Below are positions 8,701-15,424 of a stretch of 16,851 bases of DNA, piece by piece. Numbering within the stretch: position 1 is the first letter of the stretch; every line of letters starts with the position of its first letter. Made by a program: the position numbers and the translations under genes. Source of the stretch: Parvularcula sp964342585 (lineage in GTDB: Bacteria; Pseudomonadota; Alphaproteobacteria; Caulobacterales; Parvularculaceae); the NCBI GenBank assembly GCA_964342585.1, contig CAYFHK010000055.1, positions 1 to 16,851 on the forward strand, in the 5' to 3' direction. The notes beneath the pieces were generated by a model, which saw only the letters and a program-made list of their open reading frames with translations, ran no database searches and was not told the origin of the DNA.

Positions 8701-8944
8701 TGTGACACCGGTGAGCGCCGAGGATGATGTGAAGAGCATCGAACCGGCTGCCGCGATGACCCCAGCTGATGTGAAGCCTGCTCCCGCGGCAAATGAGAGC
8801 GGCGATAATGAGAGCGGCGATGACGAGCCATCGACCGCATCGACCTCCTCTGCACGTGAGCGTGCTATCCCTGAGGATACGCCAAGCGACGACAACAAGC
8901 CAAAACGCGGCGGCTGGTGGCAACGCGCCTTTGCGCGCGATTGA
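5786..8944 (+). CDS. rne: Ribonuclease E
   Basis: This essential endoribonuclease starts mRNA decay and processes rRNA and tRNA, and it scaffolds the degradosome. The start at ATG 5786 gives MTKKMLVDARHPEETRV, the usual alphaproteobacterial N-terminus; a GTG at 5696 would add 30 unrelated residues. The protein has 1052 residues. The S1 domain begins at GNIYLARVTRVEPSLQAAFV and is split by about 240 acidic residues (about 112-352) before resuming at VVKEERGNKGAALTTF. Catalytic metal-binding Asp591 (ISIDVNS) and Asp634 (VIDFIDM) match E. coli Asp303 and Asp346. The zinc-link CPTC is at 692-695. All three sit at E. coli spacing. From about 795 the tail is disordered, with acidic tracts and arginine-rich blocks at 825-838 and 886-903. 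The extreme C-terminus has GWW (1043-1045), known in Caulobacter RNase E as the PNPase-docking motif. GGAG nine bases upstream is a likely ribosome site. Confidence 0.97.
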   Translation: MTKKMLVDARHPEETRVAVLSGGKVEDFDFESLARKPLRGNIYLARVTRVEPSLQAAFVEYGGNRHGFLAFSEIHPDYYHIPVADRDVLRAAEALEAELAAKLAAYDKTRLDDDLDDDDSDDEGGASEATSRDDDDEDDDTAEKAAADESDSSDDADEKPRGRRRRRRRGGKSAAKADNDAKSNGDDDTAASASETSDSDSSEDAPAPAEAAADYAGEQTAEAPDWHGVDDKALAPDTAEKPAEDDTGDAGSDDDDDGGTPPRSMALEDPGDPKLVQDLNDEADNTQSAEDATDDGREALAAIDTEETPSDVAQESEDDAESTAKSTPDEENDDVDADDDDDGEETADESEAREIAELEKRYEEARRARDKLLRNYRIQEVIKRRQIMLVQVVKEERGNKGAALTTFLSLAGRYGVLMPNNARGGGVSRKITNSADRKRLRNAMSELEVPKGQSLIIRTAGAKRTKAEIKRDYDYLARLWDSIRELTMKSVAPALIYEEASLIKRAIRDLYDKDTGEILVEGEEGYREAKDFMKMLMPSHAKNVQPYREAIPLFMKYDVERQLDEMYRPVVTLKSGGYLVIQQTEALISIDVNSGKSTKERNVEATALKTNSEAAVEVARQCRLRDLAGLLVIDFIDMEENRNNRAVEKKFKDALKTDRARIQVGSISNFGLLEMSRQRRRSGIVDGTTRACPTCEGAGAVRSVEMAALRVLRSIEESAVKDRAGTIIAHTAPDVALYVLNQKRSWINRMESSYGVFVEIQSDTDKSGDQFDLEKHGRAPEMDTLRQGALIETAEPVDTDDDVPSVADNDDNEASSDTDDAASEEKPRKRRRRRRGKSSDDADGTDARAADSDDDDSSKDDSDDSDSDEETRSASNDDNENGGDGKKRRRRGRRGGRRNRKRDQQDEAQAQNGEDDGDQDRDTSNADDAEPAPAVAAQSTSEAQAESETTAVENAPAQAKHEEAAAQEVEADVTPVSAEDDVKSIEPAAAMTPADVKPAPAANESGDNESGDDEPSTASTSSARERAIPEDTPSDDNKPKRGGWWQRAFARD

Positions 8945-8970
8945 TTGGGGCCTTACAAGCTCTTCACCGC

Positions 8971-9032
8971 GGCCACTCTCCCCTTGGCGGGTGGCCCGGG
9001 CTAGGGTCGTTGCGCTAAGGGCAACCGGCCCG
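8971..9032 (+). terminator. Stem-loops after rne, possible weak terminator
   Basis: Two structures lie in the 105-base gap after rne. GGCCACTC (8971-8978) pairs with GGGTGGCC (8989-8996), including one wobble. CGGGC (8997-9001) pairs with GCCCG (9028-9032), enclosing GTTGC (9009-9013) and GCAAC (9021-9025). Neither is followed by a run of T, so intrinsic termination is doubtful. They may instead protect the rne 3' end or partly cover the next ribosome site. Confidence 0.3.
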
Positions 9033-9049
9033 ATGAAAAAGGCTTGTGG

Positions 9050-10411
9050 ATGACGCGTTTTGCGAAGGGGCTCGCCCCGGTTTTTGGTTTAATCGTTGCG
9101 CTCTGGTCTGCCATGGCGACCGGCGCCAGCGCGCAAACTTTGCTGCGCGATGCCGAGATTGAAGCCTATCTGCGCGACTATACGAACCCGTTGCTCGAGG
9201 CGGCGAATATCAGCCCGAGTTCGGTCGATCTGTATTTGGTGGGCGACCCCAGCCTCAACGCTTTCGTCGGCGGCGGGCTCAACATGTTTGTCCACACTGG
9301 ACTGATCACCGCGGCGGATAACCCCAATCAAATCCAAGGCGTCCTCGCCCACGAGACTGGCCACCTTTCCGGCGGTCACCAGCAACGCGGCGCGGAAGCC
9401 TTCTCAAAGGCGTTGGGGCGTCCCGCGATTTTGAGCCTTGTGCTCGGCGCCGCCGCGATTGCCGCGGGCGCGCCGCCAGAGGCGGGCATCGCGATCACCG
9501 GCCTTGGGCAAACGATCGGCATGGCCGAAGCGACGCGGTATAGCCGTGGTCAGGAAGCCGCCGCCGACCAAGCCGCTGTGTCCTTGCTCGAGGATGTTGG
9601 CGCCTCCGGCGAAGGCCTGGTCGAATTTTTCTACAAGCTCAGCAATTTGCAGCTCACGGCGGGACGTGAACCGATCCCCTACATGCAAACGCACCCCCTC
9701 CCGATCCAACGGGTGAGCATCCTCCGCGAACAAGTTGCCGAAAAAGAGCATTATAACGATCGCGATAGCGAGGCCGAGATTTTCCGTCTCAAGATGATCC
9801 AGGCGAAAATCCATGGCTTCATGGAAGGCCCGCAAACGACGCTGCGCCGCTATCCACTCTCTGACCGCAGCGAGCCGGCTCTTTATGCACGCGCCGTCGC
9901 CTATTACCGCAGCTCCCTACTCGATAATGCCCTGCGGGACATCGACCGGCTGATTGAAGCAGAACCGAAGAACCCGTTTTTCTACGAACTCAAAGGCCAA
10001 ATGCTGTTTGAGCACGGCAAAATTCTCGAGTCGGTCGAGCCACATCGGAACTCTGTCACCTACGGGCCTTCGCATGCGCTTCTGAAAATCAACCTTGCGC
10101 GCTCTCTCAACGCGCTGGGCAATGACACCGACACCGAAGAAGCCATCGAGCTGTTGAAGGTCGCGCTGCAAATGGAACCCGACAACGGCTTTGGCTGGTC
10201 TGAGCTGGCACGGGCCTATGCGTCTGTCGACGACACCCCGCGGGCCAATCTCGCGCAGGCGCAGGCCTTTTATGCCTGGGGCAATCCGGCAGAGGCGCAT
10301 CGCTTCGCCACGCGCGCCAAGGACCAGTTGGAGCCGGGCACACCAGAACATCTACAGGCGCTTGATATTTTGGCCGCCTCAGAACAAGGCGCGCGGCAAG
10401 CGCGGCGATAA
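9050..10411 (+). CDS. Exported M48-family metalloprotease with TPR-like tail (BepA-like)
   Basis: This zinc peptidase resembles periplasmic BepA (YfgC), which degrades or helps assemble outer-membrane proteins. The 453 residues begin with a signal peptide (about 1-28, likely cleaved at ASA-Q). The active site HETGH is at 101-105 with catalytic Glu102, and the third zinc ligand Glu169 lies in the QEAAAD motif (168-173) typical of M48. The second half (about 270-445) is helical with TPR-like repeats, the domain that contacts the Bam machinery in BepA. The chosen ATG at 9050 has AAAAAGG seven bases upstream. A TTG six bases earlier is in frame but less likely. The gene ends 18 bases before the ScsC/DsbA-like gene, so the two probably share a transcript devoted to envelope protein quality control. 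Family assignment is firm; the BepA-like role is inferred. Confidence 0.92.
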   Translation: MTRFAKGLAPVFGLIVALWSAMATGASAQTLLRDAEIEAYLRDYTNPLLEAANISPSSVDLYLVGDPSLNAFVGGGLNMFVHTGLITAADNPNQIQGVLAHETGHLSGGHQQRGAEAFSKALGRPAILSLVLGAAAIAAGAPPEAGIAITGLGQTIGMAEATRYSRGQEAAADQAAVSLLEDVGASGEGLVEFFYKLSNLQLTAGREPIPYMQTHPLPIQRVSILREQVAEKEHYNDRDSEAEIFRLKMIQAKIHGFMEGPQTTLRRYPLSDRSEPALYARAVAYYRSSLLDNALRDIDRLIEAEPKNPFFYELKGQMLFEHGKILESVEPHRNSVTYGPSHALLKINLARSLNALGNDTDTEEAIELLKVALQMEPDNGFGWSELARAYASVDDTPRANLAQAQAFYAWGNPAEAHRFATRAKDQLEPGTPEHLQALDILAASEQGARQARR

Positions 10412-10429
10412 TCACGAGGGAGCTGTCTC

Positions 10430-11248
10430 ATGTCACCAATTAAAATTGGCCTTTTGGCTGCTGCCTCTGTGGCCGTGATCGGTGGGGTGGTGCTGGGCAA
10501 TCTGTGGTCAACTGGCCCTGCCACCGCGCATGACCGGCTGAGCCGCGAAGATGTGGAAAAAATTGTCCGTGATTACATCATGGAAAACCCTGAGGTGATC
10601 CTGGAGTCGGTGGAGAAATACGCCGACGCGCAAGCGGAGATCCAAGCCGCCGAAGCCGAAGAGCGGCAAGCTGCCGCACTTGAAGAGGCGAAGGACTACC
10701 TCCCCACGCTGATGAGCGCGTCTGCGGGCTCTGCGATTGGCGCTGCGCCGGATGCTGCCGAGGTCCTCGTTGTTGAGTTCTTCGACTATAATTGCGGGTA
10801 CTGCCGCCGGGCCACCGACTTCGTTTTCAACCTGACCGAAGAAAACGACGATATCCGCGTCGTCTTCCAAGACCTGCCGGTGGTCGATCGCGAAGCTTCG
10901 CCTGATGCAGCAATTGCTGCCCTCGCCTATTCTGACGAGGGGAACTACGCCGAGCTCCACCGCACCCTGATGAAGTCTGCCGGCCGCATCACCGCTGACC
11001 GGGTCGCGGAAATCGCAGCCGAAGAGGGCTTCGACCCCGAGATCGCAAGACAGGCGCTGGCTGACGAAAGCCGACGTGCCGCGATTGAAAGCAAAGTCGA
11101 GCTTTCAAGAGAAATTGGCGAAGCACTGCTCATCCAAGGCACGCCGGCTTTCCTCGTCACGTCACCCGATGGCAGCGTGATGGAAATGGTGCCTGGCTAT
11201 GACGCAGAAAGCGTGCGTGCCGCCATTGAGGCCGCGCGCAAGGGCTAA
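10430..11248 (+). CDS. Periplasmic DsbA/ScsC-like thiol-disulfide oxidoreductase
   Basis: This 272-residue exported or membrane-anchored thioredoxin-fold protein has an N-terminal hydrophobic segment (about 5-24) and an alpha-helical, Ala/Glu-rich region (about 37-95). That region contains VRDYIMENPEVILESVEKY, which resembles the ScsC N-terminal oligomerisation domain. A DsbA-like domain follows, with the redox motif CGYC (122-125) and the cis-proline loop GTPAF (Pro239). Such proteins form or shuffle disulfides in periplasmic substrates, and ScsC relatives are linked to copper tolerance. The ATG is preceded by GAGGGAG at seven bases, a strong ribosome site. The stop overlaps the convergent thiG stop by four bases. 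A DsbA-type gene between M48 and the accB region is, as I recall, a common alphaproteobacterial arrangement. The fold is confident; whether it acts as oxidase or isomerase is not. Confidence 0.9.
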   Translation: MSPIKIGLLAAASVAVIGGVVLGNLWSTGPATAHDRLSREDVEKIVRDYIMENPEVILESVEKYADAQAEIQAAEAEERQAAALEEAKDYLPTLMSASAGSAIGAAPDAAEVLVVEFFDYNCGYCRRATDFVFNLTEENDDIRVVFQDLPVVDREASPDAAIAALAYSDEGNYAELHRTLMKSAGRITADRVAEIAAEEGFDPEIARQALADESRRAAIESKVELSREIGEALLIQGTPAFLVTSPDGSVMEMVPGYDAESVRAAIEAARKG

Positions 11249-12018
11249 ATCAATCCGCCAAGCGGGCTGGAAGGATCAGCGTAGAGCTTTTTCGGCATGC
11301 GCCCGGCCAGATACGCCTCGCGTCCCGCAATCACGGCATGCTTCATGGCCCGCGCCATGCGGATGGGATCTTTCGCCTCGGCAATCGCCGTATTCATCAG
11401 CACACCATCACAACCAAGCTCCATGGCAATGGTGGCATCAGATGCCGTGCCGACCCCCGCATCGACGATCACCGGTACACTCGCCGCCTCGATGATCAAG
11501 CGGATGTTCACGGGGTTCTGGATGCCGAGGCCCGAGCCAATCGGCGCGCCGAGCGGCATGATCGCACACGCCCCAGCTTCTTCGAGGCGCTTGGCCATCA
11601 CCGGATCGTCCGAGCAATAGACCATCACCTCAAAGCCCTCCGCCTTCAACATCTCGAGGGCGCGCAACGTCTCGATCATGTCGGGGAAAAGCGTCTTGGG
11701 ATCTGATAGGACCTCGAGTTTCACAAGGTCCCATCCCCCGGCCTCGCGCGCGAGGCGGAGGGTGCGGACGGCATCCTCACCGGTGAAACACCCAGCCGTA
11801 TTCGGCAAGAAAACATATTTCTCCGGCGAGACGTGATCGACCAACATGGGCTGGCTTTGGTCGGTCAAGTTCACGCGGCGGACTGCCACCGTCACCATCT
11901 CGGCGCCAGCCGCTTCGGCCGCCTGGGCGTTTTGCTCGTAAGAGGCGTATTTCCCGGTGCCGATAATCAGTCGGGATGAAAAAGTCCGCCCTGCGACGGT
12001 AAATGTGTCGGCCGTCAT
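11245..12018 (-). CDS. thiG: Thiazole synthase
   Basis: ThiG condenses 1-deoxy-D-xylulose 5-phosphate, dehydroglycine and the sulfur carried on ThiS thiocarboxylate to make the thiazole phosphate of thiamine. The 257-residue length is standard for the family. The Schiff-base lysine is Lys100 in LVKLEVLSD. The signature MPLGAPIGSGLGIQNP spans 154-169, and the phosphate-binding loop VDAGVGTASDA spans 185-195. The ATG (12018-12016) overlaps the thiS stop by one base (TGATG), so ThiS and ThiG are probably coupled. The 3' end meets the convergent ScsC/DsbA-like gene with a four-base overlap. No thiO, thiE, thiC or thiF is in the window, so the rest of the pathway must be elsewhere or absent. Confidence 0.97.
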   Translation of the reverse strand: MTADTFTVAGRTFSSRLIIGTGKYASYEQNAQAAEAAGAEMVTVAVRRVNLTDQSQPMLVDHVSPEKYVFLPNTAGCFTGEDAVRTLRLAREAGGWDLVKLEVLSDPKTLFPDMIETLRALEMLKAEGFEVMVYCSDDPVMAKRLEEAGACAIMPLGAPIGSGLGIQNPVNIRLIIEAASVPVIVDAGVGTASDATIAMELGCDGVLMNTAIAEAKDPIRMARAMKHAVIAGREAYLAGRMPKKLYADPSSPLGGLI

Positions 12019-12233
12019 CAGCCGCCTCCCACAAATTGGACGATTTCGATTCGGTCACCCTCTTCCACGGGGGTCGTGGCAAAGGCCGAGCGCGGCACGA
12101 TGGCCATGTTCCGCTCTACGGCAATTTTCGTCAGCGGTAGCGACAAGCATTCGAGCAACCCGCTCACCGTGTGGGCAGGCACATCCTTCGCTTCACCGTT
12201 GAGCGTGATGGAAATCGTTGAAACCTCAGACAT
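12018..12233 (-). CDS. thiS: Sulfur carrier protein ThiS
   Basis: This is a ubiquitin-fold sulfur carrier. Its C-terminal glycine is adenylated and converted to a thiocarboxylate that donates sulfur to ThiG. The 71-residue protein starts MSEVSTISITLNGE, has the typical core EGDRIEIVQFVGGG at its end, and finishes with the required Gly-Gly. The ATG at 12233 is the only start giving the usual size; the open frame continues upstream to 12398 but that extension has no ThiS character. It is followed by thiG with a one-base overlap. I looked for a TPP riboswitch in the 190 bases upstream and did not recognise one. Confidence 0.93.
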   Translation of the reverse strand: MSEVSTISITLNGEAKDVPAHTVSGLLECLSLPLTKIAVERNMAIVPRSAFATTPVEEGDRIEIVQFVGGG

Positions 12234-12423
12234 ATTCGGCAGGTATGCCCCAGCTAGGCGAGACGCAAGGCACATCGGACAACTCTGCGCGGGTAAAAGC
12301 GATCCTTTCGGAGCCGGTCCGGTCAACAGGCGTTGCTCCGCAGCACGCAACACGGTACAGCCGCTGGCGAATTGTTGTCTGGCGGGCCTCAGCGCCACTC
12401 CTTACTTTCGAAAAGTTGACCGC
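12234..12423. promoter_or_regulatory. Divergent spacer between thiS and accB
   Basis: This 190-base gap must hold the promoters for thiSG (leftward) and accBC-pgsA (rightward). I see no confident -35/-10 pair. A TTGACC on the minus strand near 12320-12325 lacks a good partner. A short hairpin GTTGC/GCAAC (12332-12336 with 12347-12351) is present. From memory, aroQ (type II dehydroquinase) often precedes accB in alphaproteobacteria; it is not here. Confidence 0.4.
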
Positions 12424-12897
12424 ATGCCTCCTTCCAAAGACCTCGATAAAGACCTTCAAGCCATTCGCGCGCTGGCCGAAGTGCTCGACGACACCGGCCT
12501 CAGCGAGGTGGAAATCGAGCGCGAAGGCGTTCGCCTGCGTGTCTCGCGCGGTGGTGTAGCCGTGCAAATGGCGGCCCCGGCTCCTGGTGGCGCCGCGGCG
12601 CCTGCGCCCGGCGGGGCCCCGGCGAGCCCACCCGCCGAAGCGGCTGAAGATCTAAGCAAACATCCCGGCGCGGTGACCTCGCCCATGGTGGGCACGGCCT
12701 ATCTGGCGCCCTCACCCGGCGCGGCACCGTTCGTTGCCGTGGGGACGAATGTGTCGGAAGGCCAGACGCTGATGATCGTTGAAGCCATGAAGACGATGAA
12801 CGAGATCAAGTCGCCCAAATCAGGGTCGGTGAAAAAGATCCTTGCCCAAGATGCCGAGCCGATCGAATTCGGCGAAGTTTTGATGATCATCGAATAG
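12424..12897 (+). CDS. accB: Biotin carboxyl carrier protein of acetyl-CoA carboxylase
   Basis: This subunit carries biotin between the biotin carboxylase (AccC) and carboxyltransferase (AccA/AccD) sites to make malonyl-CoA for fatty-acid synthesis. The 157 residues have three parts. A helical N-terminal region (about 4-42) is followed by a flexible Ala/Pro/Gly linker (about 49-75), then a biotinyl-lipoyl domain (about 82-157). The biotin-accepting Lys123 lies in EAMKTMNEI, and the protruding thumb segment of bacterial AccB is at about 95-104. The ATG at 12424 gives the usual length; the same frame is open upstream to 12076 but the extension is not AccB-like. There is no strong ribosome site before it. 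The TAG stop overlaps the accC GTG by one base. Confidence 0.96.
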   Translation: MPPSKDLDKDLQAIRALAEVLDDTGLSEVEIEREGVRLRVSRGGVAVQMAAPAPGGAAAPAPGGAPASPPAEAAEDLSKHPGAVTSPMVGTAYLAPSPGAAPFVAVGTNVSEGQTLMIVEAMKTMNEIKSPKSGSVKKILAQDAEPIEFGEVLMIIE

Positions 12898-14249
12898 TGT
12901 TTCAAAAAGTCCTCATCGCCAATCGGGGCGAGATCGCCCTGAGGGTGCACCGAGCTTGCCAAGAGCTCGGCATCCAGACCGTAGCCGTTCACTCAACGGC
13001 CGACGCCAACGCCATGCATGTGCGCCTTGCCGACGAAAGCGTCTGCATCGGGCCGCCTTCCGCAAAAGACAGCTATCTGAACATCGCTGCGATTATCGCT
13101 GCCGCCGAGATCACCGGCGCCGATGCGATCCATCCGGGCTATGGCTTTTTGTCGGAGAACGCACGGTTCGCTGAGATCGTTCAGGCCCACAACATCACCT
13201 TTATCGGTCCATCGCCGGAACATATTCGCGTGATGGGCGACAAAATTGCCGCCAAGGACACGATGGGCAAAGCGGGCATTCCGCTGGTCCCCGGCTCTGA
13301 TGGCGGCGTGGCGAATATCGAAGAAGGCAAGAAAGTCGCGGCCGAAATTGGCTTCCCCGTTTTGGTTAAAGCGGCATCGGGCGGCGGCGGTCGCGGCATG
13401 AAATTGGCCCCCACGGCAGCCGACTTTGAAATGGCAATGTCGACGGCGCAGTCTGAAGCTAAAGCCGCCTTTGGCGACGACGCGGTTTATCTCGAGAAAT
13501 ACCTCACACTGCCGCGGCACATCGAAATTCAAATTGCCGCGGACAGCCATGGCAATGTGATCCAGCTGGGCGAACGTGATTGCTCCTTGCAGCGTCGCCA
13601 CCAAAAAGTGCTCGAAGAAGCGCTTTCGCCGGCCCTGACGCCGGAACAGCGCGCCGAGATTGGTGAGATCACCCGCGCCGCTATTGAGAAGCTCGGCTAT
13701 CTCGGTGTGGGGACGATTGAGTACCTCTACGAGAATGGCGAGTTCTATTTCATCGAGATGAACACGCGCCTTCAGGTGGAACACCCGATCACCGAACAAG
13801 TGACGGGCGTAGATTTGGTGCGTGAGCAGATCGCCATCGCGTCTGGCGCAACGCTATCGGTGAAGCAATCCGATATCCGCTTCGAAGGCCATGCAATTGA
13901 GTGCCGGATCAACGCAGAAGATCCGCGGACCTTCGCGCCCTCACCTGGCAAGATCATCGACTTCCACGCGCCGGGCGGCCCTGGTGTGCGGTTCGATTCG
14001 GCCGTTTACGCGGGCTATTCCATCCCGCCATTTTACGACTCAATGATCGGTAAGCTGATCGTCTATGGGGAGGATCGCCAGCACTGCATCGCGCGGCTGC
14101 GCCGAGCGCTTTCTGAGACGGTGCTGACGGGCGTGAAAACGACCATCCCCCTTTTCGAAGAGCTAACCGAGAATCCTGAGTTCCTCGCTGGCGATTATAA
14201 TATTCACTGGCTTGAAAAATGGCTGGCCGGCGATGGCGAGGCCAGCTGA
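12897..14249 (+). CDS. accC: Biotin carboxylase subunit of acetyl-CoA carboxylase
   Basis: AccC carboxylates the biotin on AccB using ATP and bicarbonate, the first half-reaction of malonyl-CoA synthesis. The 450-residue length is typical. The N-terminal signature LIANRGEIALRV is followed by an ATP-grasp domain with Lys158 and the glycine-rich loop SGGGGRGM (161-168). Metal and biotin-site residues are in FIEMNTRLQVEHPITEQVTG (Glu287, Asn289, Arg291, Glu295). A C-terminal biotin-carboxylase domain with ECRINAEDP (335-343) completes it. Residue numbers run one lower than E. coli AccC. The start is GTG overlapping the accB TAG by one base (TAGTG), which implies coupled translation. It overlaps pgsA at its 3' end by 17 bases. 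Confidence 0.98.
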   Translation: MFQKVLIANRGEIALRVHRACQELGIQTVAVHSTADANAMHVRLADESVCIGPPSAKDSYLNIAAIIAAAEITGADAIHPGYGFLSENARFAEIVQAHNITFIGPSPEHIRVMGDKIAAKDTMGKAGIPLVPGSDGGVANIEEGKKVAAEIGFPVLVKAASGGGGRGMKLAPTAADFEMAMSTAQSEAKAAFGDDAVYLEKYLTLPRHIEIQIAADSHGNVIQLGERDCSLQRRHQKVLEEALSPALTPEQRAEIGEITRAAIEKLGYLGVGTIEYLYENGEFYFIEMNTRLQVEHPITEQVTGVDLVREQIAIASGATLSVKQSDIRFEGHAIECRINAEDPRTFAPSPGKIIDFHAPGGPGVRFDSAVYAGYSIPPFYDSMIGKLIVYGEDRQHCIARLRRALSETVLTGVKTTIPLFEELTENPEFLAGDYNIHWLEKWLAGDGEAS

Positions 14250-14781
14250 GACGGCGGCGTCTCGTCCTCGCATCACCCTGCCCACGTGGTTGACGCTCGG
14301 CCGGATCCTCCTCTGCGTCCCGATTGGCGTCATCATCGTCACCGGCCCTTCGTGGGTGGCGGCGCTTCTCATCGCGATTGCCGCCGGGACGGACTTTATC
14401 GACGGGGTGTTGGCGCGGCGCTTTGATGCGGTCAGCAAGCTCGGCGCCGCGCTCGATCCTGTGGCGGACAAACTGCTCAGCGTCACGGCCCTGCTCGCCT
14501 TTGTCGTCGCCGGGACGATCTCCGGCATTCATACGCTGGCGGTTTTTGCAATCTTCTTTCGAGAAACGTTGATCAGCGGGCTGCGCGAAACGGTTGAAAC
14601 CGGCACCGTCCTTGCCGTCTCGCCGCTAGCCAAATGGAAGACCGCGGCTCAATTCCTCACGCTTCTCGCGCTGTGTGCCGGGGCATCTCCCTTGTCGATT
14701 GGCCTTTTATGGGCTGCCGCCGCCCTGACCCTTTGGACCGGCGTGGACTACCTTAATCGCTGGCTGACCACCGTGAGATGA
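14233..14781 (+). CDS. pgsA: CDP-diacylglycerol--glycerol-3-phosphate 3-phosphatidyltransferase
   Basis: This membrane enzyme makes phosphatidylglycerol phosphate, the committed step toward phosphatidylglycerol and cardiolipin. In the 182-residue protein the CDP-alcohol phosphotransferase motif is complete: Asp54, Asp57-Gly58, Ala61-Arg62, Gly71, Asp75 and Asp79. Several hydrophobic segments flank it. PgsA-specific features include LPTWLTLGR near the N-terminus, FFRETLISGLRE (108-119) and the KWKTAAQ segment (134-140). The ATG at 14233 lies inside the end of accC, a 17-base overlap; a TTG at 14212 is in frame but less likely. Placement directly after accBC puts fatty-acid supply and phospholipid head-group synthesis on one likely transcript. 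The 3' end overlaps the convergent nitroreductase gene by 29 bases. Another CDP-alcohol substrate is possible but less likely. Confidence 0.9.
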   Translation: MARPAETAASRPRITLPTWLTLGRILLCVPIGVIIVTGPSWVAALLIAIAAGTDFIDGVLARRFDAVSKLGAALDPVADKLLSVTALLAFVVAGTISGIHTLAVFAIFFRETLISGLRETVETGTVLAVSPLAKWKTAAQFLTLLALCAGASPLSIGLLWAAAALTLWTGVDYLNRWLTTVR

Positions 14782-15382
14782 TCTCAGACATATCAGGGCG
14801 CGGACGTTCGAGCGGCTCTTCGCGTGCGGTGCCAAGATAGACGAAGCCGGCGATCCGCTCCGCATCGCTAAGGCAGAGCGCCGCGCCGACCGTCTCATCG
14901 TAGGCGTACCACTCGGTCAGCCATTGCGCCGCAAAACCTGCCGCCGATGCCGCCAAGAGCAGGTTTTGACACACCGCGCCGGCGCACAAAACCTGCTCCC
15001 ATTCTGGGGTGCGGTGCGCACGATCGACCTTTGAGATCACCGCGATCATGACTGGTGCGCGCGAGGGTAGCCCGCGAATAATATCGGGATCCATATCGCC
15101 AACTTCGTCATCGCGATTCATCGCTGCCTTTTCGAGCACCTTACCGAAGGCGTCGCGCGCGCCCTCTTCAAGCACGAGGAAACGGAACGGGACCATCTTT
15201 CGATGATCCGGCACGCGGGCCGCCACACGCAGAAGCGTATCGACCTCTTCAGGGGTCGGGCCGGGGCCCGTCATGGTCTTCACCGGCGTTGACCGTCGCT
15301 GAGCGAGGAAGCGGAGGAAATCGTCAGATGGATGCGCAGCCGGGAGGGGCGCGCCGAATTCGGGTTCGGGCAAATCTTTCAT
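14753..15382 (-). CDS. Nitroreductase-family protein (YdjA-like)
   Basis: This is an FMN-dependent NAD(P)H oxidoreductase of the nitroreductase fold; natural substrates of this subgroup are mostly unknown. The 209-residue form starts at ATG 15382, while an in-frame TTG at 15418 would add 12 residues. FMN-contact features are FLAQRRSTP (25-33), the RVPDHRKMVPFRFLVLE segment (56-72), GFAAQWLTEW (149-158) and the C-terminal YLGTAREEPLERPRP. These match compact YdjA-like enzymes. No strong ribosome site precedes the ATG. The gene follows ftsA on the same strand after 42 bases, where ftsZ would be expected in most alphaproteobacteria. Its last 29 bases overlap the convergent pgsA. Confidence 0.88.
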   Translation of the reverse strand: MKDLPEPEFGAPLPAAHPSDDFLRFLAQRRSTPVKTMTGPGPTPEEVDTLLRVAARVPDHRKMVPFRFLVLEEGARDAFGKVLEKAAMNRDDEVGDMDPDIIRGLPSRAPVMIAVISKVDRAHRTPEWEQVLCAGAVCQNLLLAASAAGFAAQWLTEWYAYDETVGAALCLSDAERIAGFVYLGTAREEPLERPRPDMSEIISRWSASD

Positions 15383-15424
15383 ATTTGAGAATGTAAGCGC
15401 TTGGACGGCCCGCGCCAACGCCGA

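Noticed and set aside
6119..8900. Asp/Ser/Arg codon repeats in rne as a tandem DNA repeat or recent transfer
   Set aside because: The codons vary (GAC/GAT, CGC/CGG/CGT) and the region stays in frame, so this is protein-level low complexity typical of the family.
9033..9053. Six-codon leader peptide MKKACG ending in ATGA overlap with the M48 start
   Set aside because: It is too short to judge, has no ribosome site of its own, and the AAAAAGG inside it is better explained as the ribosome site for the M48 gene.
12234..12423. Possible TPP riboswitch before thiS
   Set aside because: A CTGAG-like string occurs on the minus strand, but the conserved second half of the thi-box and the expected pairings were not found.
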